Positions 28,838 through 41,282 are shown, counted from the stretch's first letter. The stretch is DNA of 64,000 nucleotides from an uncultured Anaerolineales bacterium (GCA_937952305.1 CALFZO010000166.1:1-64000); one strand, 5' to 3'. Program-made: numbers and translations. Notes: generated by a model not told the origin, from the letters alone.

Positions 28838-31800
28838 TCACGCCTCGGCCACGCGCTTGAGCGCGACCATCGTCATGTCGTCGAAGGCCTCGCCGGCGCC
28901 GACGTGCGCCTGGACCGCGGCCTCCGTCACCGCCATGATGATCTGCGCCGGCTGGTGGCGCGTCTGGTCCATGATCTCCTTGACGCGCCCCAGGCCGAAC
29001 TCCTGCCGCTCGGCGTCGATGGCGTCCGTCAGGCCGTCGGTGTAGAGCAAGACCGCGTCGCCGGGCGCCAGAACCAGTTCGTGCTCGGCGTACAGGTACT
29101 CGGCGAAGACCCCCAGCGCCGCGCCGCGCGCCGGCAGCGTGAAGGGGTCACCTTCGGCACAGACCATCACCGGCGGATTGTGGCCGGCATTGGCGAAGAT
29201 CAGGCGGCCGGTGGCCGGCTCCCAGACGGCATAGAACACGGTGACGAACTGTTGTGAACGCGCGTCCGCCAGGATCAGCTCGTTGACGCGCGTCAGCGTG
29301 GCCGCCGGCGAGGTCCGGCTCATGGCCGCCGAGCGCAGCAGCGTGCGCGAGAGGGCCATGAACAGCGCCGCCGGCACGCCTTTGTCGGAGACGTCGGCGA
29401 TGGCGATGCCCCAGCGTTCCACCCCGTCCGGCGAGCGCAGCCGGATGAAGTCGTAGAAGTCTCCGCCCACCAGCCGGGCCGACCGGTAGAAGGCCGCCAG
29501 CTCCCAGCCCGGCACCTGCGGGCAGGCCTCCGGCAGGAAGCTGGCCTGGATGTCGCGGCCGAGCGCCATCTCCTGCTCCAGGCGCTGCTGCAGAACCACC
29601 TCGGCGGCCAGGGCCGCGCTCTCCATGGCCATCGCCAGCTGATGGGCGATGCCGTTCAGCAGGTTGAGGCGCCGCCCCAGACCGGGCACATGTCCCACCA
29701 CCAACGCGCCGCGCAGGTCCTGGCGCGCCCACAGCGGCCAGACCATGGCCAGCTCGCCGTCGAACACCGCCGCCAGGCCGTTCGGCAGCCGCGTCAGGGT
29801 GGCGCTGCTGGTGGCGGTAAACGGGTCGATCTCCAGGTCAGACGCCGCCGCTGTCAAGACCGCGCCGTTGGCGGCCAGGCCCACGCTGTGGCGCAGCGTG
29901 AAATAGCCGGCGGTGTGGTCCCAGGCGAAGATGCCGGCGTGCTCCACACCCACCAGCATCGGCATCAGCCGCACCACCATCTCCAGCGCCTCGCTCAGGG
30001 TCGGCTGCCCAGCCACAGACTCGGCCACCTGGAGCAGGGCGGCGTTGACCCAGGCCTCCTCCTGCTGAGCTTCATCCAGCAGCGCGCTCTCCAGCGCCAG
30101 CGAGGCCTGGTTGGCGATGCCGCCGATCAGGCGGATGCGATGCGTGGTGAACGGCGTTTCGCCCGGCGCCTGACCTACCACCAGCGCGCCCTGCACCTGG
30201 CCGCGCACCCACAGCGGCAGCAGGATCACCACCCCCTGCAGCAGATCATGCAAGGCGTCTGGGGCCGCGTCGTCCGGCTCCACCACCACCGGCTCCTCGG
30301 TCAGCACCATCTCGCCCAGCTTCGGCCAGTCCGCGGCCGCCAGCCCGTCCGGCAGCGCCGGCGCCGGCTGATCACCGGCATGGTGATGGGCGCGCCAGGC
30401 GAACCGGTTCTCCTCGGCCAGCAGCACCGCGCACCAGTCGACGCCCACCAGCATCGGCGTGACGCGCACCACCGTGGCCAGGGCCTCTTCCAGGCCGGGG
30501 GCTTCGGCCATCGCTTCGGCCACCTGCAGCAGGGCCGTGCTCACCCAGGCCTGCTCGCGCTGGGCCGTGTACAGGCGCGCATTCTCTATCGCCACCGAGG
30601 CCTGCGCGGCGAAGGCCGTGATCAGCTCAGCCTCCTCCGTCGGGAAATGCTCGGCCCCGGCTCGGTCCACCACCAGGTAACCGAGGTGCTCGTCCTGCAC
30701 GACCAGGCTGGCGGCCAGGCAGGCATGCGGGTCTGGCAGCCGGAACAGGTCATGGTAGACGCCCTGCCGATCCAGCTGTTGAAAGTCGACGGCGGCGGGG
30801 GCCGGATCGCCGCGCGCGAAGAGCGGGATCTCCAGCGGCTGGCCGATCTGGGCGTCCACGGGCAGGTCGCGCGGGGCGCGCACCGCCCGCAGGCACAGCT
30901 CGTTCACGTCGTTGACCAGCAGGATCGAAGCGACGTCGTAGCCGACCACCCGCGCCAGCCCGCTCAGGATCAGGTCCAGCACGCCATCCAGGCTGAGCGT
31001 GGACGTGAGCGCCCCGGATACCTCGCGCAGGGTCTCGGCCAGGCGCCGGCGGCGGCGCTCGGCCTCGAACAGCCGCGCGTTGCGGATAGCGACCGCCAGC
31101 GTGTCGGCCAGCGTCTGCAGGGTCTGCACATCCTCATCACTGAAGGCGCCCACCTGCTCCGACTGCACGTCGAAGACGCCCAGCAGATGCCCGGCCATCA
31201 CCAGCGGCACGGCCATCTCGGCGCGGCTGTCGCCCAGGCCCGGCCCGGGCACGTAGTCCGGGCGGGTGTGGACGTCCGGGACCACCACCGCTTTCTGGTT
31301 GCGCCCCACGGCCGCAATCAGGCCGGGGCCGTTCAGGTCGTAGCTGAGCGGCTGATGGCCCCAGCGCGCCTCCCAGGCTTCGCTGCCGGCGCGGAAGACC
31401 AACCGGCCCTCGCTGACCAGGAAGATGCGCGCCCGCGTGTAGCCGAAGCGCTCCTCCACCAGGTCCAGGACATCGCCGAGGACATCGTCCAGTTCGAGCG
31501 TGGAGACCACGGACCGGGACGTCCGCGCGATAGCGGCCAACTGCTCGGCCCGGCGCTGCTCGGCGGTGTAGACCTGGGCCTCCAGCGTCGCGAACGCGAT
31601 CTGCGCGGCCAGCGAGTCGAAGAGCGAGCGCATGGCCTCGTCCACCGCCGCGCGCTGGCTTTGCACGCTCAGCACGCCCAGGACGCGGTCCTCGATTTGC
31701 AGCGGCACGGCCAACTCGCTCAACGTCGTGTCCGTCGCCGGCGGGCTGCCCTCGTCCGGCAGGTTCTGCTGGACGACGGTCCGGCGCGTCTGAGCGGCCT

Positions 31801-32686
31801 GGCCCACCAGTCCGGCGTTGAGCGGCACCAGCAGCGTCTGGCCCTTCCAATCGGTGCGCGTGGTGGCCACCAGACGCAGGGTGTCACCTTCCAGGATGAA
31901 CAGGCTCACCAGGTATTCGCCAAACTGCTCGCCGACCAGGTCGACGGCCTGGCGGTAGAAGGCCGGCAGGGGCTGGAGGACGTTGATGCGCCGGGCGATG
32001 GCGGCCAGCAGCTGCAGCTGGGCGGCGCGCCGCTCGGTCTGCTCGAACAGGCGCGCCGTCTCGAAGGCCGCCGCCGCGTTGTTGGCGATGATCGACAGCA
32101 GGCGCAGGTCTGGCTCGCTGAAGGCCTCCGGGCGGCGGCTCTGGATGGCCATGGCGCCCAGCACCCGGTCGCCGGCCAGCAGCGGCACAAACACGGCCGA
32201 ACGCGGCGGGTCGTTCGAGATGTAGCGCGGCCGGGCCGGCAGCTGGTCCATCTCGGCTTCAAAATCGCGCACGCGCAGCGGCTGGCGGCTGTCGCGCAGC
32301 CAGCCGACGATGCCCAGCGACTCGGGCGTCAGGTGCACGGTCAGCGGCGGACTCGGCTGCCCGTCCACGACCCAGATCAGCATCCGGTACAGGTCGCCTT
32401 CAAACAAGCCGAGCTGGAAGAAAGTGGTGTCCACAATCTGGCCGGCCTGGCGGTAGACGAGTTCAGCCAGCCGCGCCGAGTCCAGGCGGGCGTTGAGGAT
32501 CGCCCGGCCCAGGTCGGCCAGCTGCGACAGCTCCGCCAGGCGCTGTTCCAGGGCGCGCCGGGACAGCCAGCGGCGGTAAAGCACATACCCCGCCACGGCC
32601 AGGACCAGCGCCAGCAGGAGCGCCGGAAAGAGAAGCGCAGGCCCGACCGGGTCAACCGTGGTCGGGCCTGGGGCTTGCATCAGCAT
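28838..32686 (-). CDS. Membrane-anchored SpoIIE phosphatase with six GAF domains
   Basis: 1282 residues. One TM helix (about 15-38) and a short coiled coil precede six GAF-like units (roughly 60-210, 215-370, 380-545, 550-710, 715-880, 885-1045). A SpoIIE/PP2C domain ends the protein (about 1065-1282; GGDFYDF, ADVSDKGVPAALFMAL, NAGHNPP, YTDGLTDA). GAF5 and GAF6 begin with nearly the same stretch (AWV-ALLQVAE) and look like a recent duplication. GAF domains bind small ligands or cofactors, so this is a multi-input sensor driving protein dephosphorylation. It follows tyrS by 30 bases and is probably co-transcribed with it. Confidence 0.93.
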   Translation of the reverse strand: MLMQAPGPTTVDPVGPALLFPALLLALVLAVAGYVLYRRWLSRRALEQRLAELSQLADLGRAILNARLDSARLAELVYRQAGQIVDTTFFQLGLFEGDLYRMLIWVVDGQPSPPLTVHLTPESLGIVGWLRDSRQPLRVRDFEAEMDQLPARPRYISNDPPRSAVFVPLLAGDRVLGAMAIQSRRPEAFSEPDLRLLSIIANNAAAAFETARLFEQTERRAAQLQLLAAIARRINVLQPLPAFYRQAVDLVGEQFGEYLVSLFILEGDTLRLVATTRTDWKGQTLLVPLNAGLVGQAAQTRRTVVQQNLPDEGSPPATDTTLSELAVPLQIEDRVLGVLSVQSQRAAVDEAMRSLFDSLAAQIAFATLEAQVYTAEQRRAEQLAAIARTSRSVVSTLELDDVLGDVLDLVEERFGYTRARIFLVSEGRLVFRAGSEAWEARWGHQPLSYDLNGPGLIAAVGRNQKAVVVPDVHTRPDYVPGPGLGDSRAEMAVPLVMAGHLLGVFDVQSEQVGAFSDEDVQTLQTLADTLAVAIRNARLFEAERRRRRLAETLREVSGALTSTLSLDGVLDLILSGLARVVGYDVASILLVNDVNELCLRAVRAPRDLPVDAQIGQPLEIPLFARGDPAPAAVDFQQLDRQGVYHDLFRLPDPHACLAASLVVQDEHLGYLVVDRAGAEHFPTEEAELITAFAAQASVAIENARLYTAQREQAWVSTALLQVAEAMAEAPGLEEALATVVRVTPMLVGVDWCAVLLAEENRFAWRAHHHAGDQPAPALPDGLAAADWPKLGEMVLTEEPVVVEPDDAAPDALHDLLQGVVILLPLWVRGQVQGALVVGQAPGETPFTTHRIRLIGGIANQASLALESALLDEAQQEEAWVNAALLQVAESVAGQPTLSEALEMVVRLMPMLVGVEHAGIFAWDHTAGYFTLRHSVGLAANGAVLTAAASDLEIDPFTATSSATLTRLPNGLAAVFDGELAMVWPLWARQDLRGALVVGHVPGLGRRLNLLNGIAHQLAMAMESAALAAEVVLQQRLEQEMALGRDIQASFLPEACPQVPGWELAAFYRSARLVGGDFYDFIRLRSPDGVERWGIAIADVSDKGVPAALFMALSRTLLRSAAMSRTSPAATLTRVNELILADARSQQFVTVFYAVWEPATGRLIFANAGHNPPVMVCAEGDPFTLPARGAALGVFAEYLYAEHELVLAPGDAVLLYTDGLTDAIDAERQEFGLGRVKEIMDQTRHQPAQIIMAVTEAAVQAHVGAGEAFDDMTMVALKRVAEA

Positions 32687-32716
32687 GGCCTCGTGTGAGC
32701 CAAGGGCCGCCCGGGA

Positions 32717-33928
32717 TCAACCACGGACCACCCGCACGAATTTGCGTTTACCCACCTGCACGACCGCCTCGCCTTCAAACTCCAGCCGGGCACTGATGTC
32801 GGTGACGGGCTGGCCAGCCACCTTCACCCCGCCCTGCTCCATGAGCCGGCGGGCCTCGCTCTTGGAGGCCGCCAGCTTGTGCTGGGCCAGGAACTCGGTC
32901 AGCGCCGGCGCGTCGGTGACGGTGATGGTTTCCATGTCCTCGGGCACGGCGCCCTTTTGGAAGACAGCCTGGAAGTGGGCCTCGGCCGCCGCCACCGTCC
33001 CCTCGCCGTGATAAATGGCCACGATCTCGCGCGCCAGCGCCATCTTCACGTCGCGCGGGTGCCGGCTGCCGTCCGCCAGACCGCGCTCGAAGGTCTCGAT
33101 CTCGGCCGGCGTGAAGCGCGTGACCAGCCGGAAGAACGTGGGCATGGCGAAGTCCGGCAGCGACATCACTTTGCCGTACATGTCCTCGGGCGTGGTGTTG
33201 ATCGGGATGACGTTGCCCGTGGACTTAGACATGCGCTTGACGCCGTCGGTGCCGGGCAGGATGCCGTGGATGATGCCCACCAGCGGCCGCTGGCCGAGGG
33301 CCTCCTGCAGCTTGCGCCCGGCGACGATGATGTTAAAGAGCTGGTCAGACCCGCCCACCTGCACGTCGGTCTGCATCGCCACCGCGTCGTAGCCCTGCAT
33401 CAGCGCATAAAAGGTCTCGTGCAGGTAGATCGGCTCGCCGGCCTCCAGGCGCTTGGCGAAGTTCTCGCGCACCAGGAACTGCTGCACGGTGAAGTTCTGG
33501 CCCAGCCGGATCAGCTCCAGCAGCGAGAGCTCGGCCAGCCACTCGCCGTTGTAGCGCACGCGCGTCCGCTGGGGGTCCAGGATGCGGAAGGCCTGGTCGG
33601 CGTACGTCCGGGCATTGTCGGCCACCTGGTCCTGGGTCAGCACCGGCCGGGCCTTGTTCTTGTCCGACGGGTCGCCCACCAGGGCCGTGTAAGTGCCGAT
33701 CAGGAACGTCACGTCGTGGCCCAGGTCCTGGAACTGGCGCAGCTTGCGCATCGAGATGGTGTGGCCCAGGTGCAAGTCCTTGGAGGTGGGGTCATAGCCG
33801 CAGTAGACGCGCAGGGGCCGGCCTTCGGCCAGGCGTTCGCGCAGCTCGCGGGCCATATTCTGTTTGAGGGTCTCGTCGCCGTACTCGGTGCCCTGCATGA
33901 GCAGGGCGACTTGTTCGTCCAGGGTCAT
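32717..33928 (-). CDS. tyrS: Tyrosyl-tRNA synthetase
   Basis: 403 residues. Class I motifs: HLGH (the HIGH box) after CGYDPTSKDL, and KRMSKS for the KMSKS loop. The tyrosine pocket includes MQTDVQVGGSDQ. An S4 RNA-binding domain occupies the last 65 residues. The length and HLGH/RMSKS form match the TyrRZ-like group rather than the E. coli type. It charges tRNA-Tyr. TAAAAT lies 29 nt upstream of the ATG on this strand. The downstream partner is the six-GAF phosphatase. Confidence 0.97.
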   Translation of the reverse strand: MTLDEQVALLMQGTEYGDETLKQNMARELRERLAEGRPLRVYCGYDPTSKDLHLGHTISMRKLRQFQDLGHDVTFLIGTYTALVGDPSDKNKARPVLTQDQVADNARTYADQAFRILDPQRTRVRYNGEWLAELSLLELIRLGQNFTVQQFLVRENFAKRLEAGEPIYLHETFYALMQGYDAVAMQTDVQVGGSDQLFNIIVAGRKLQEALGQRPLVGIIHGILPGTDGVKRMSKSTGNVIPINTTPEDMYGKVMSLPDFAMPTFFRLVTRFTPAEIETFERGLADGSRHPRDVKMALAREIVAIYHGEGTVAAAEAHFQAVFQKGAVPEDMETITVTDAPALTEFLAQHKLAASKSEARRLMEQGGVKVAGQPVTDISARLEFEGEAVVQVGKRKFVRVVRG

Positions 33929-33957
33929 AGGTTTGCTCGTCGTATGAGGATGCTGGC

Positions 33958-33963
33958 ATTTTA
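33958..33963 (-). promoter_or_regulatory. Possible -10 element of tyrS
   Basis: TAAAAT on the minus strand, 29 nt before the tyrS ATG, with no clear -35. No T-box leader was seen in the short upstream region. Confidence 0.35.
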
Positions 33964-34028
33964 CCTCAGCGCGCCGACCAGCGCCGTTGTAGTACCTCCG
34001 CCCTACTGCCGGGTCCCGGCCCCGTTCC

Positions 34029-34034
34029 TATACT
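34029..34034 (+). promoter_or_regulatory. Possible -10 element of the secreted repeat protein
   Basis: TATACT, 45 nt before the ATG at 34080. The matching -35 (CTGCCG, 17-nt spacer) is weak. Confidence 0.4.
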
Positions 34035-34079
34035 GGATGGATAGACCAGGTGCCCACTGCCAACTGCCGCTTAACCGTG

Positions 34080-37000
34080 ATGAAACCTTCGCGTCCCCGT
34101 CGTCTGTTACTTGTGGCCGGGCTGGCCGTCTGCGGGCTGGCGTCGGCCGCGGCCGCGCTGGCCGGGCCGGGCGACAACGTCTGGAGCGCGCTGGGCAGCG
34201 GCATCGCCGCTGACGGCGGCGAGGTGCGCGCCCTCGCCTTGTCCGGGAGCAACGTCTACGCGGCCGGCAGCTTCCTCAACGCCGGCGGCAACCCCGACGC
34301 GGACTACGTGGCCCAGTGGACGGGCGCCGCCTGGAACGCGTTGGGCAGCATCCCCATGGACGCCGAGGTCAATGCCCTGGCCGTGGCCGGCACCAGCCTG
34401 TACGCGGGCGGCGGCTTCGCCGACGCCGGCGACCTGGCCACCGCCGACTATATCGCCCGCTGGGATGGCAGCCAGTGGCTGGCGCTGGGCGCGACACCCA
34501 TGACCGGCACCACGCCGGTGGTAGCGGCTCTGGCCTATGACGGCGCGACCGGCAAACTCTGGGTCGGCGGCGATTTTCTGGATGCGGGCGGCGTCGCCAA
34601 CGCCGACAATCTGGCGGTCTGGAACGGCTCGGCCTGGAGCGCGCCGACCGGCACGCCGCTCAACGGCCCGATCTACGCCCTGGCCGTGACCGGGACGAAC
34701 GTCTACGTCGGCGGCAACTTCACCAACGCCGGCGGCCTGGCGGACGCCGATTTCCTCGCCCGCTGGGATGGCAGCCAGTGGCAGGCGCTCGGGGCGACGC
34801 CCCTGGCCGGCCCGGTGCGCGCGCTGGCCGTCTCCGGCACCGACGTCTACGTCGGCGGCAGCTTCGCCGACGCCGGCGGCCTGGCCAACGCCGACAACGT
34901 CGCGCGCTGGGACAGCGCGGGCGGCGCCTGGAACGCGCTGGGCGCCGGGGTCAACGGCGAGGTGCGCGCCGTCGCCGGGCTGGGCGCCAGCGACGTGTTT
35001 GTGGGCGGCAGTTTCACGGCGGCCGGCGACAACACCCTGGCCCAACGCGTCGCCCGCTGGAACGGCGTCGGCTGGATGGCGCTCAACCCCACCGCCAACA
35101 ACACGGTGGCGGCGCTGGCCGTCACCGGCCAGCAAGTGTACGTCGGCGGCCGCTTCACCGATGCCGGCGGCCTGACCGCCGCCGACCGGATCGCCCTGTG
35201 GACGGCCCTGGCCACCAACCCGGCCAACACGGCCCCGGCGGCCGTGGACGACGCGGTCTCCCTGTATGAGGACAACGCCAAGTCCATCGCCGTGCTCGGC
35301 AACGACAGCGACCCGGACGGTGACGGCCTCAACCTGATCGGCTTCAGCTCGCCGGTCAGCGGTTCGCTGTACACCAGCGACGGCGTCAACGCCGTCTACA
35401 CCCCGCCCGCCAACTTCGTCGGCCTGACGACCTTCAGCTACACGGCCCAGGACACCGGCGCCCTCACCGACACGGCCCTGGTCTCCGTGACGGTCCTGCC
35501 CGTCAATGATTCGCCCAGCCTGAGCCTGGGCGCTGATCAGTTCATCAACGAGGACAACGGCGCGCCGCAGTCGGTGTCCAACTGGGTCAGCAATCCCTCG
35601 CCCGGCCCGGCCGACGAGGTGGCCGCCGGCCAGACCGTCAGCTGCTCGCTGGCCTATTCCAACCCCAGCCTGTTCGCTACGCCGCCGAGCGTGGGCGCCA
35701 ATTGCACCAGCGCCCTGACCTACCAGATCGCGACGCCAGACCTGTTCGGGATCGCCGTCATCACGGTCACCGTCGTGGACAGCGGCGACACCGCCAACGG
35801 CGGCGCGAACACGCGCGTCTACCCGGCCTACATCGTCGTCAACGCCGTCAACGATGCGCCGTCTTTCACCAAAGGGCCGGATCAGGCGGTCCTGGAAGAC
35901 GCGGGCACGCAGACCGTCGCCGGCTGGGCCACCAACCTCGCGCGCGGGCCGGCCAACGAGGCGGGCCAGGCGCTGTCCTTTGTCGTCACGAACACCCTGC
36001 CGGCTCTGTTCAGCACCCAGCCGGCCGTGGCCGCGGACGGCACGCTGACGTATACGCCGGCCGCCAACGCCAACGGCTCAGCCTCGGTCTCGGTGACCGT
36101 CAAAGACAACGGCGGCACGCTGTACGGCGGCGATGACACCGGCAACGCGGAGACGTTCACCATCACGGTGACGGCCGTGAACGACATGCCGACCTTCAGC
36201 AAGGGCGCGAACCAAGCCGTCAATGAGGACGCCGGCACCCAGACCGTGGCCGGTTGGGCCACGGCCATCTCGGCCGGCGCCGCCGACGAAGGCGGGCAGG
36301 CGCTGACCTTCACGGCCACCAACACCAACACGGCCCTGTTCGAGGCGCAGCCGGCCGTCGCCGCAAACGGCACGCTCACCTACAAGCCGGCCGCCAACCA
36401 GTTCGGCAACGCCGTCGTCTCGGTGAGGCTGAGCGACAACGGCGGGACGGCCAACGGCGGTGTGGACACCAGCCCCACGCAGACCTTCACGATCACGGTC
36501 AACTCCGTCAACGACGCGCCGTCGTTCACCAAGGGCGGCAACCAGACCGTCAACGAGGACGCCGGCACCCAGACCGTGACCGGCTGGGCCACGGCGATCT
36601 CGCCCGGCCCGTCCAACGAGTCCAGCCAGACCGTCACCTTCACGGTCAGCACCAACAACACCGGCCTGTTCTCCACCCTGCCGGCTGTCGCCTCCAACGG
36701 CACACTGACCTATCGCTCCGGGAGCAACCTGTCCGGCACGGCCGCCGTCACGGTCACGGCCACGGACAACGGCGGCACTGCCAACGGCGGCATCAACGTC
36801 AGCGGCCCGCAGACCTTCTCCATCACCGTCACCGCCGTCAACGACGCGCCCGTCAACACCGTGCCGCCCGGCCAGACCACCATGCAGGGCCAGCCGTTGA
36901 CCTTCTCCAGCGCCAACGGCAACGCTATCTCCGTCAGCGACGTGGATGCCAATAGCAGCCCGTTGAGTGTCACCGTCGCCATCAGCGGCGCCAACCTGGG

Positions 37001-38048
37001 CACCCTCAGCCTGGGCGGCACCGCCGGCCTGACGTTCTCGGCCGGCGACGGCAGCGCCGATGCGAGCATGACCTTCACCGGCTCCCAATCCGCCATCCGC
37101 ACGGCCCTCAACGGGACCGTCTTCGCGCCCGACCCCGGCTTCCAGGACGGCCTGGTGACCATCCGCCTGGTCACCAACGACCAGGGCGCCAGCGGCAGCG
37201 GCGGCGCGAAGTCGGACACCGACACCTTCCAGGTGGACGTCGGCGCCATCAACGACGCGCCCGAGGTCCGGCTGCCGGCCGGCCCGCTGACGCTGTCTGA
37301 GGACACGGTCCTGGTCTTCACCGGCGCCGCCGGCAACGCCCTCAGCCTGGACGACCGGGACGCCGCCGCTGGCGCCATCAGCGTCACAGTGACGGCCACC
37401 CACGGCGTGTTCAGCCTGAACAGCGTCGCCGGGTTGACGTTCCTCACCGGGGACGGCGCTGGCGATCCCGTCGTCGTGTTCACGGGCACGCTCGCCAACG
37501 CCAACGCGGCCCTGGACGGGCTGGCGTTCACGCCTGCCGCCGATTACCACGGGCCGGCCGTCATCGCCCTGGCCGTCGACGACCAGGGCAGCACTGGCAC
37601 CGGCCCAGCGCCGGACTTCACGCCCTTCTATCCGCTCGGAGATACCGGGTCGGTGGACCTGACGATCACGCCCGTCAACGACGCGCCCAGTTTCAGCAAA
37701 GGCGCCGACCTCAGCGTCTACCGCGAGGACGGCCCGCAGGTGTTCTCCGGCTGGGCCACCGCCATCTCGCCCGGCCCGGCCGACGAAGCTGGCCAGGCGC
37801 TCGCGTTCACGCTCAGCGTGGACGTCCCGGCCCTGTTCACGGTCCCGCCGGCCCTGGACCCGGCCACCGGCACACTCACGTTTACGCCGGCCGAAGACCA
37901 GCAGGGCACAGCCACAATCCAGGTGAGCCTGAGCGATGACGGCGGCACTGCCGATGGCGGCGCCGACACCAGCGCCCCGCAGACGTTCACCCTGACCACG
38001 TCCAAACGCCCCATCTACTACGTCTTCGCCCCCATCGCGCGGCGTTAG
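34080..38048 (+). CDS. Large secreted protein: seven-bladed propeller plus Ig/cadherin-like repeats
   Basis: 1322 residues from ATG 34080. A signal peptide (about 1-29, ending ALAGP) is followed by about seven repeats of a 47-50-residue motif with xVYVGGxFxxAGG (about 35-375), probably a propeller. A cadherin-like unit with NDSDPDGDG comes next, then at least six Ig-like repeats of 110-140 residues, each joined by a VNDAP linker. Four share the EDAGTQTVAGWAT start and a DNGGTANGG turn. The Asp-rich linkers suggest calcium binding. The last residues (PIYYVFAPIARR) form a separate aromatic/basic tail. Most likely a surface or extracellular adhesion/binding protein. Composition matches the neighbours; no sign of transfer. 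Confidence 0.88.
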   Translation: MKPSRPRRLLLVAGLAVCGLASAAAALAGPGDNVWSALGSGIAADGGEVRALALSGSNVYAAGSFLNAGGNPDADYVAQWTGAAWNALGSIPMDAEVNALAVAGTSLYAGGGFADAGDLATADYIARWDGSQWLALGATPMTGTTPVVAALAYDGATGKLWVGGDFLDAGGVANADNLAVWNGSAWSAPTGTPLNGPIYALAVTGTNVYVGGNFTNAGGLADADFLARWDGSQWQALGATPLAGPVRALAVSGTDVYVGGSFADAGGLANADNVARWDSAGGAWNALGAGVNGEVRAVAGLGASDVFVGGSFTAAGDNTLAQRVARWNGVGWMALNPTANNTVAALAVTGQQVYVGGRFTDAGGLTAADRIALWTALATNPANTAPAAVDDAVSLYEDNAKSIAVLGNDSDPDGDGLNLIGFSSPVSGSLYTSDGVNAVYTPPANFVGLTTFSYTAQDTGALTDTALVSVTVLPVNDSPSLSLGADQFINEDNGAPQSVSNWVSNPSPGPADEVAAGQTVSCSLAYSNPSLFATPPSVGANCTSALTYQIATPDLFGIAVITVTVVDSGDTANGGANTRVYPAYIVVNAVNDAPSFTKGPDQAVLEDAGTQTVAGWATNLARGPANEAGQALSFVVTNTLPALFSTQPAVAADGTLTYTPAANANGSASVSVTVKDNGGTLYGGDDTGNAETFTITVTAVNDMPTFSKGANQAVNEDAGTQTVAGWATAISAGAADEGGQALTFTATNTNTALFEAQPAVAANGTLTYKPAANQFGNAVVSVRLSDNGGTANGGVDTSPTQTFTITVNSVNDAPSFTKGGNQTVNEDAGTQTVTGWATAISPGPSNESSQTVTFTVSTNNTGLFSTLPAVASNGTLTYRSGSNLSGTAAVTVTATDNGGTANGGINVSGPQTFSITVTAVNDAPVNTVPPGQTTMQGQPLTFSSANGNAISVSDVDANSSPLSVTVAISGANLGTLSLGGTAGLTFSAGDGSADASMTFTGSQSAIRTALNGTVFAPDPGFQDGLVTIRLVTNDQGASGSGGAKSDTDTFQVDVGAINDAPEVRLPAGPLTLSEDTVLVFTGAAGNALSLDDRDAAAGAISVTVTATHGVFSLNSVAGLTFLTGDGAGDPVVVFTGTLANANAALDGLAFTPAADYHGPAVIALAVDDQGSTGTGPAPDFTPFYPLGDTGSVDLTITPVNDAPSFSKGADLSVYREDGPQVFSGWATAISPGPADEAGQALAFTLSVDVPALFTVPPALDPATGTLTFTPAEDQQGTATIQVSLSDDGGTADGGADTSAPQTFTLTTSKRPIYYVFAPIARR

Positions 38049-38060
38049 CCAGGCCGGTCC

Positions 38061-38093
38061 CGCTGGCCCAGGGCGCCCTGCCGTGGGCCAGCG
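38061..38093 (+). terminator. Hairpin after the secreted protein gene, probable terminator
   Basis: Arms 38061-38070 and 38084-38093 (CGCTGGCCCA / TGGGCCAGCG) are perfectly complementary, with a 13-nt loop. It starts 13 bases after the stop codon; the nearest T-run is at 38115-38119. Confidence 0.5.
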
Positions 38094-38115
38094 CAATTCC
38101 CCTGCTGCCGGTCGT

Positions 38116-38144
38116 TTTTCCGGCCTTTCAATCTAGCGTATAAT
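38116..38144 (+). promoter_or_regulatory. Promoter of alaS
   Basis: A perfect TATAAT at 38139-38144 with a weak -35 (TTTTCC, 38116-38121) at a 17-nt spacing. The expected start near 38151 leaves a 25-nt leader with GGAG before the ATG. Confidence 0.6.
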
Positions 38145-38175
38145 TTCTCACCGATATTCGCCCGTGGAGTTCAAC

Positions 38176-40938
<2,763 letters not shown>

Positions 40939-40987
40939 GACCGGGGTTGTGTACGCCGCCGTTCCTCGGCGTGGGGAGACCGTCACT

Positions 40988-41251
40988 ATGGCCAACGACC
41001 TGAAAGCCCGCTTCGAGAAAGCCGCCCAGGAGGCGCAGAGCCTCGCCAAGCGGCCGGACAACGACACTTTGCTGCAGTTGTACGCGCTCTACAAGCAAGC
41101 CACCACCGGCGACGTCAAAGGCACGCGCCCGGGCGGCATGGACTTCGTCGGCCGCGCCAAGTACGATGCCTGGGTCAAGCTCAAGGGCAAGGCGCCGGCC
41201 GAGGCCATGACCGCCTACGTCGCCCTGGTGGACAAACTCAAAGGCAAATAG
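40988..41251 (+). CDS. Acyl-CoA-binding protein
   Basis: 87 residues, the same length as the eukaryotic ACBP domain. The four-helix bundle signature is present: LARFEKAAQEA-like helix 1, LYALYKQATTGD, the KGTRPGGMDFVGRAKYDAW stretch, and a final helix AMTAYVALVDKLK. It binds long-chain acyl-CoA esters in the cytosol. ACBP occurs in only some bacteria. GGGGAG is 9 nt before the ATG. It follows alaS by 49 bases and may share its promoter, but no functional link is evident. Confidence 0.93.
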   Translation: MANDLKARFEKAAQEAQSLAKRPDNDTLLQLYALYKQATTGDVKGTRPGGMDFVGRAKYDAWVKLKGKAPAEAMTAYVALVDKLKGK

Positions 41252-41282
41252 CGCGGCCCGGCGATCGTCGGACCCAAAAGAA

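Noticed and set aside
29642..32698. A 1018-codon open frame on the plus strand
   Set aside because: It is antisense to the six-GAF phosphatase, which has clear domain motifs. Long antisense frames are expected in such G+C-rich DNA.
35500..38000. Regularly spaced repeats that could suggest a repeat array
   Set aside because: They are in-frame coding repeats of the Ig-like domains (VNDAP linkers), with diverged nucleotide sequence; not CRISPR or satellite DNA.
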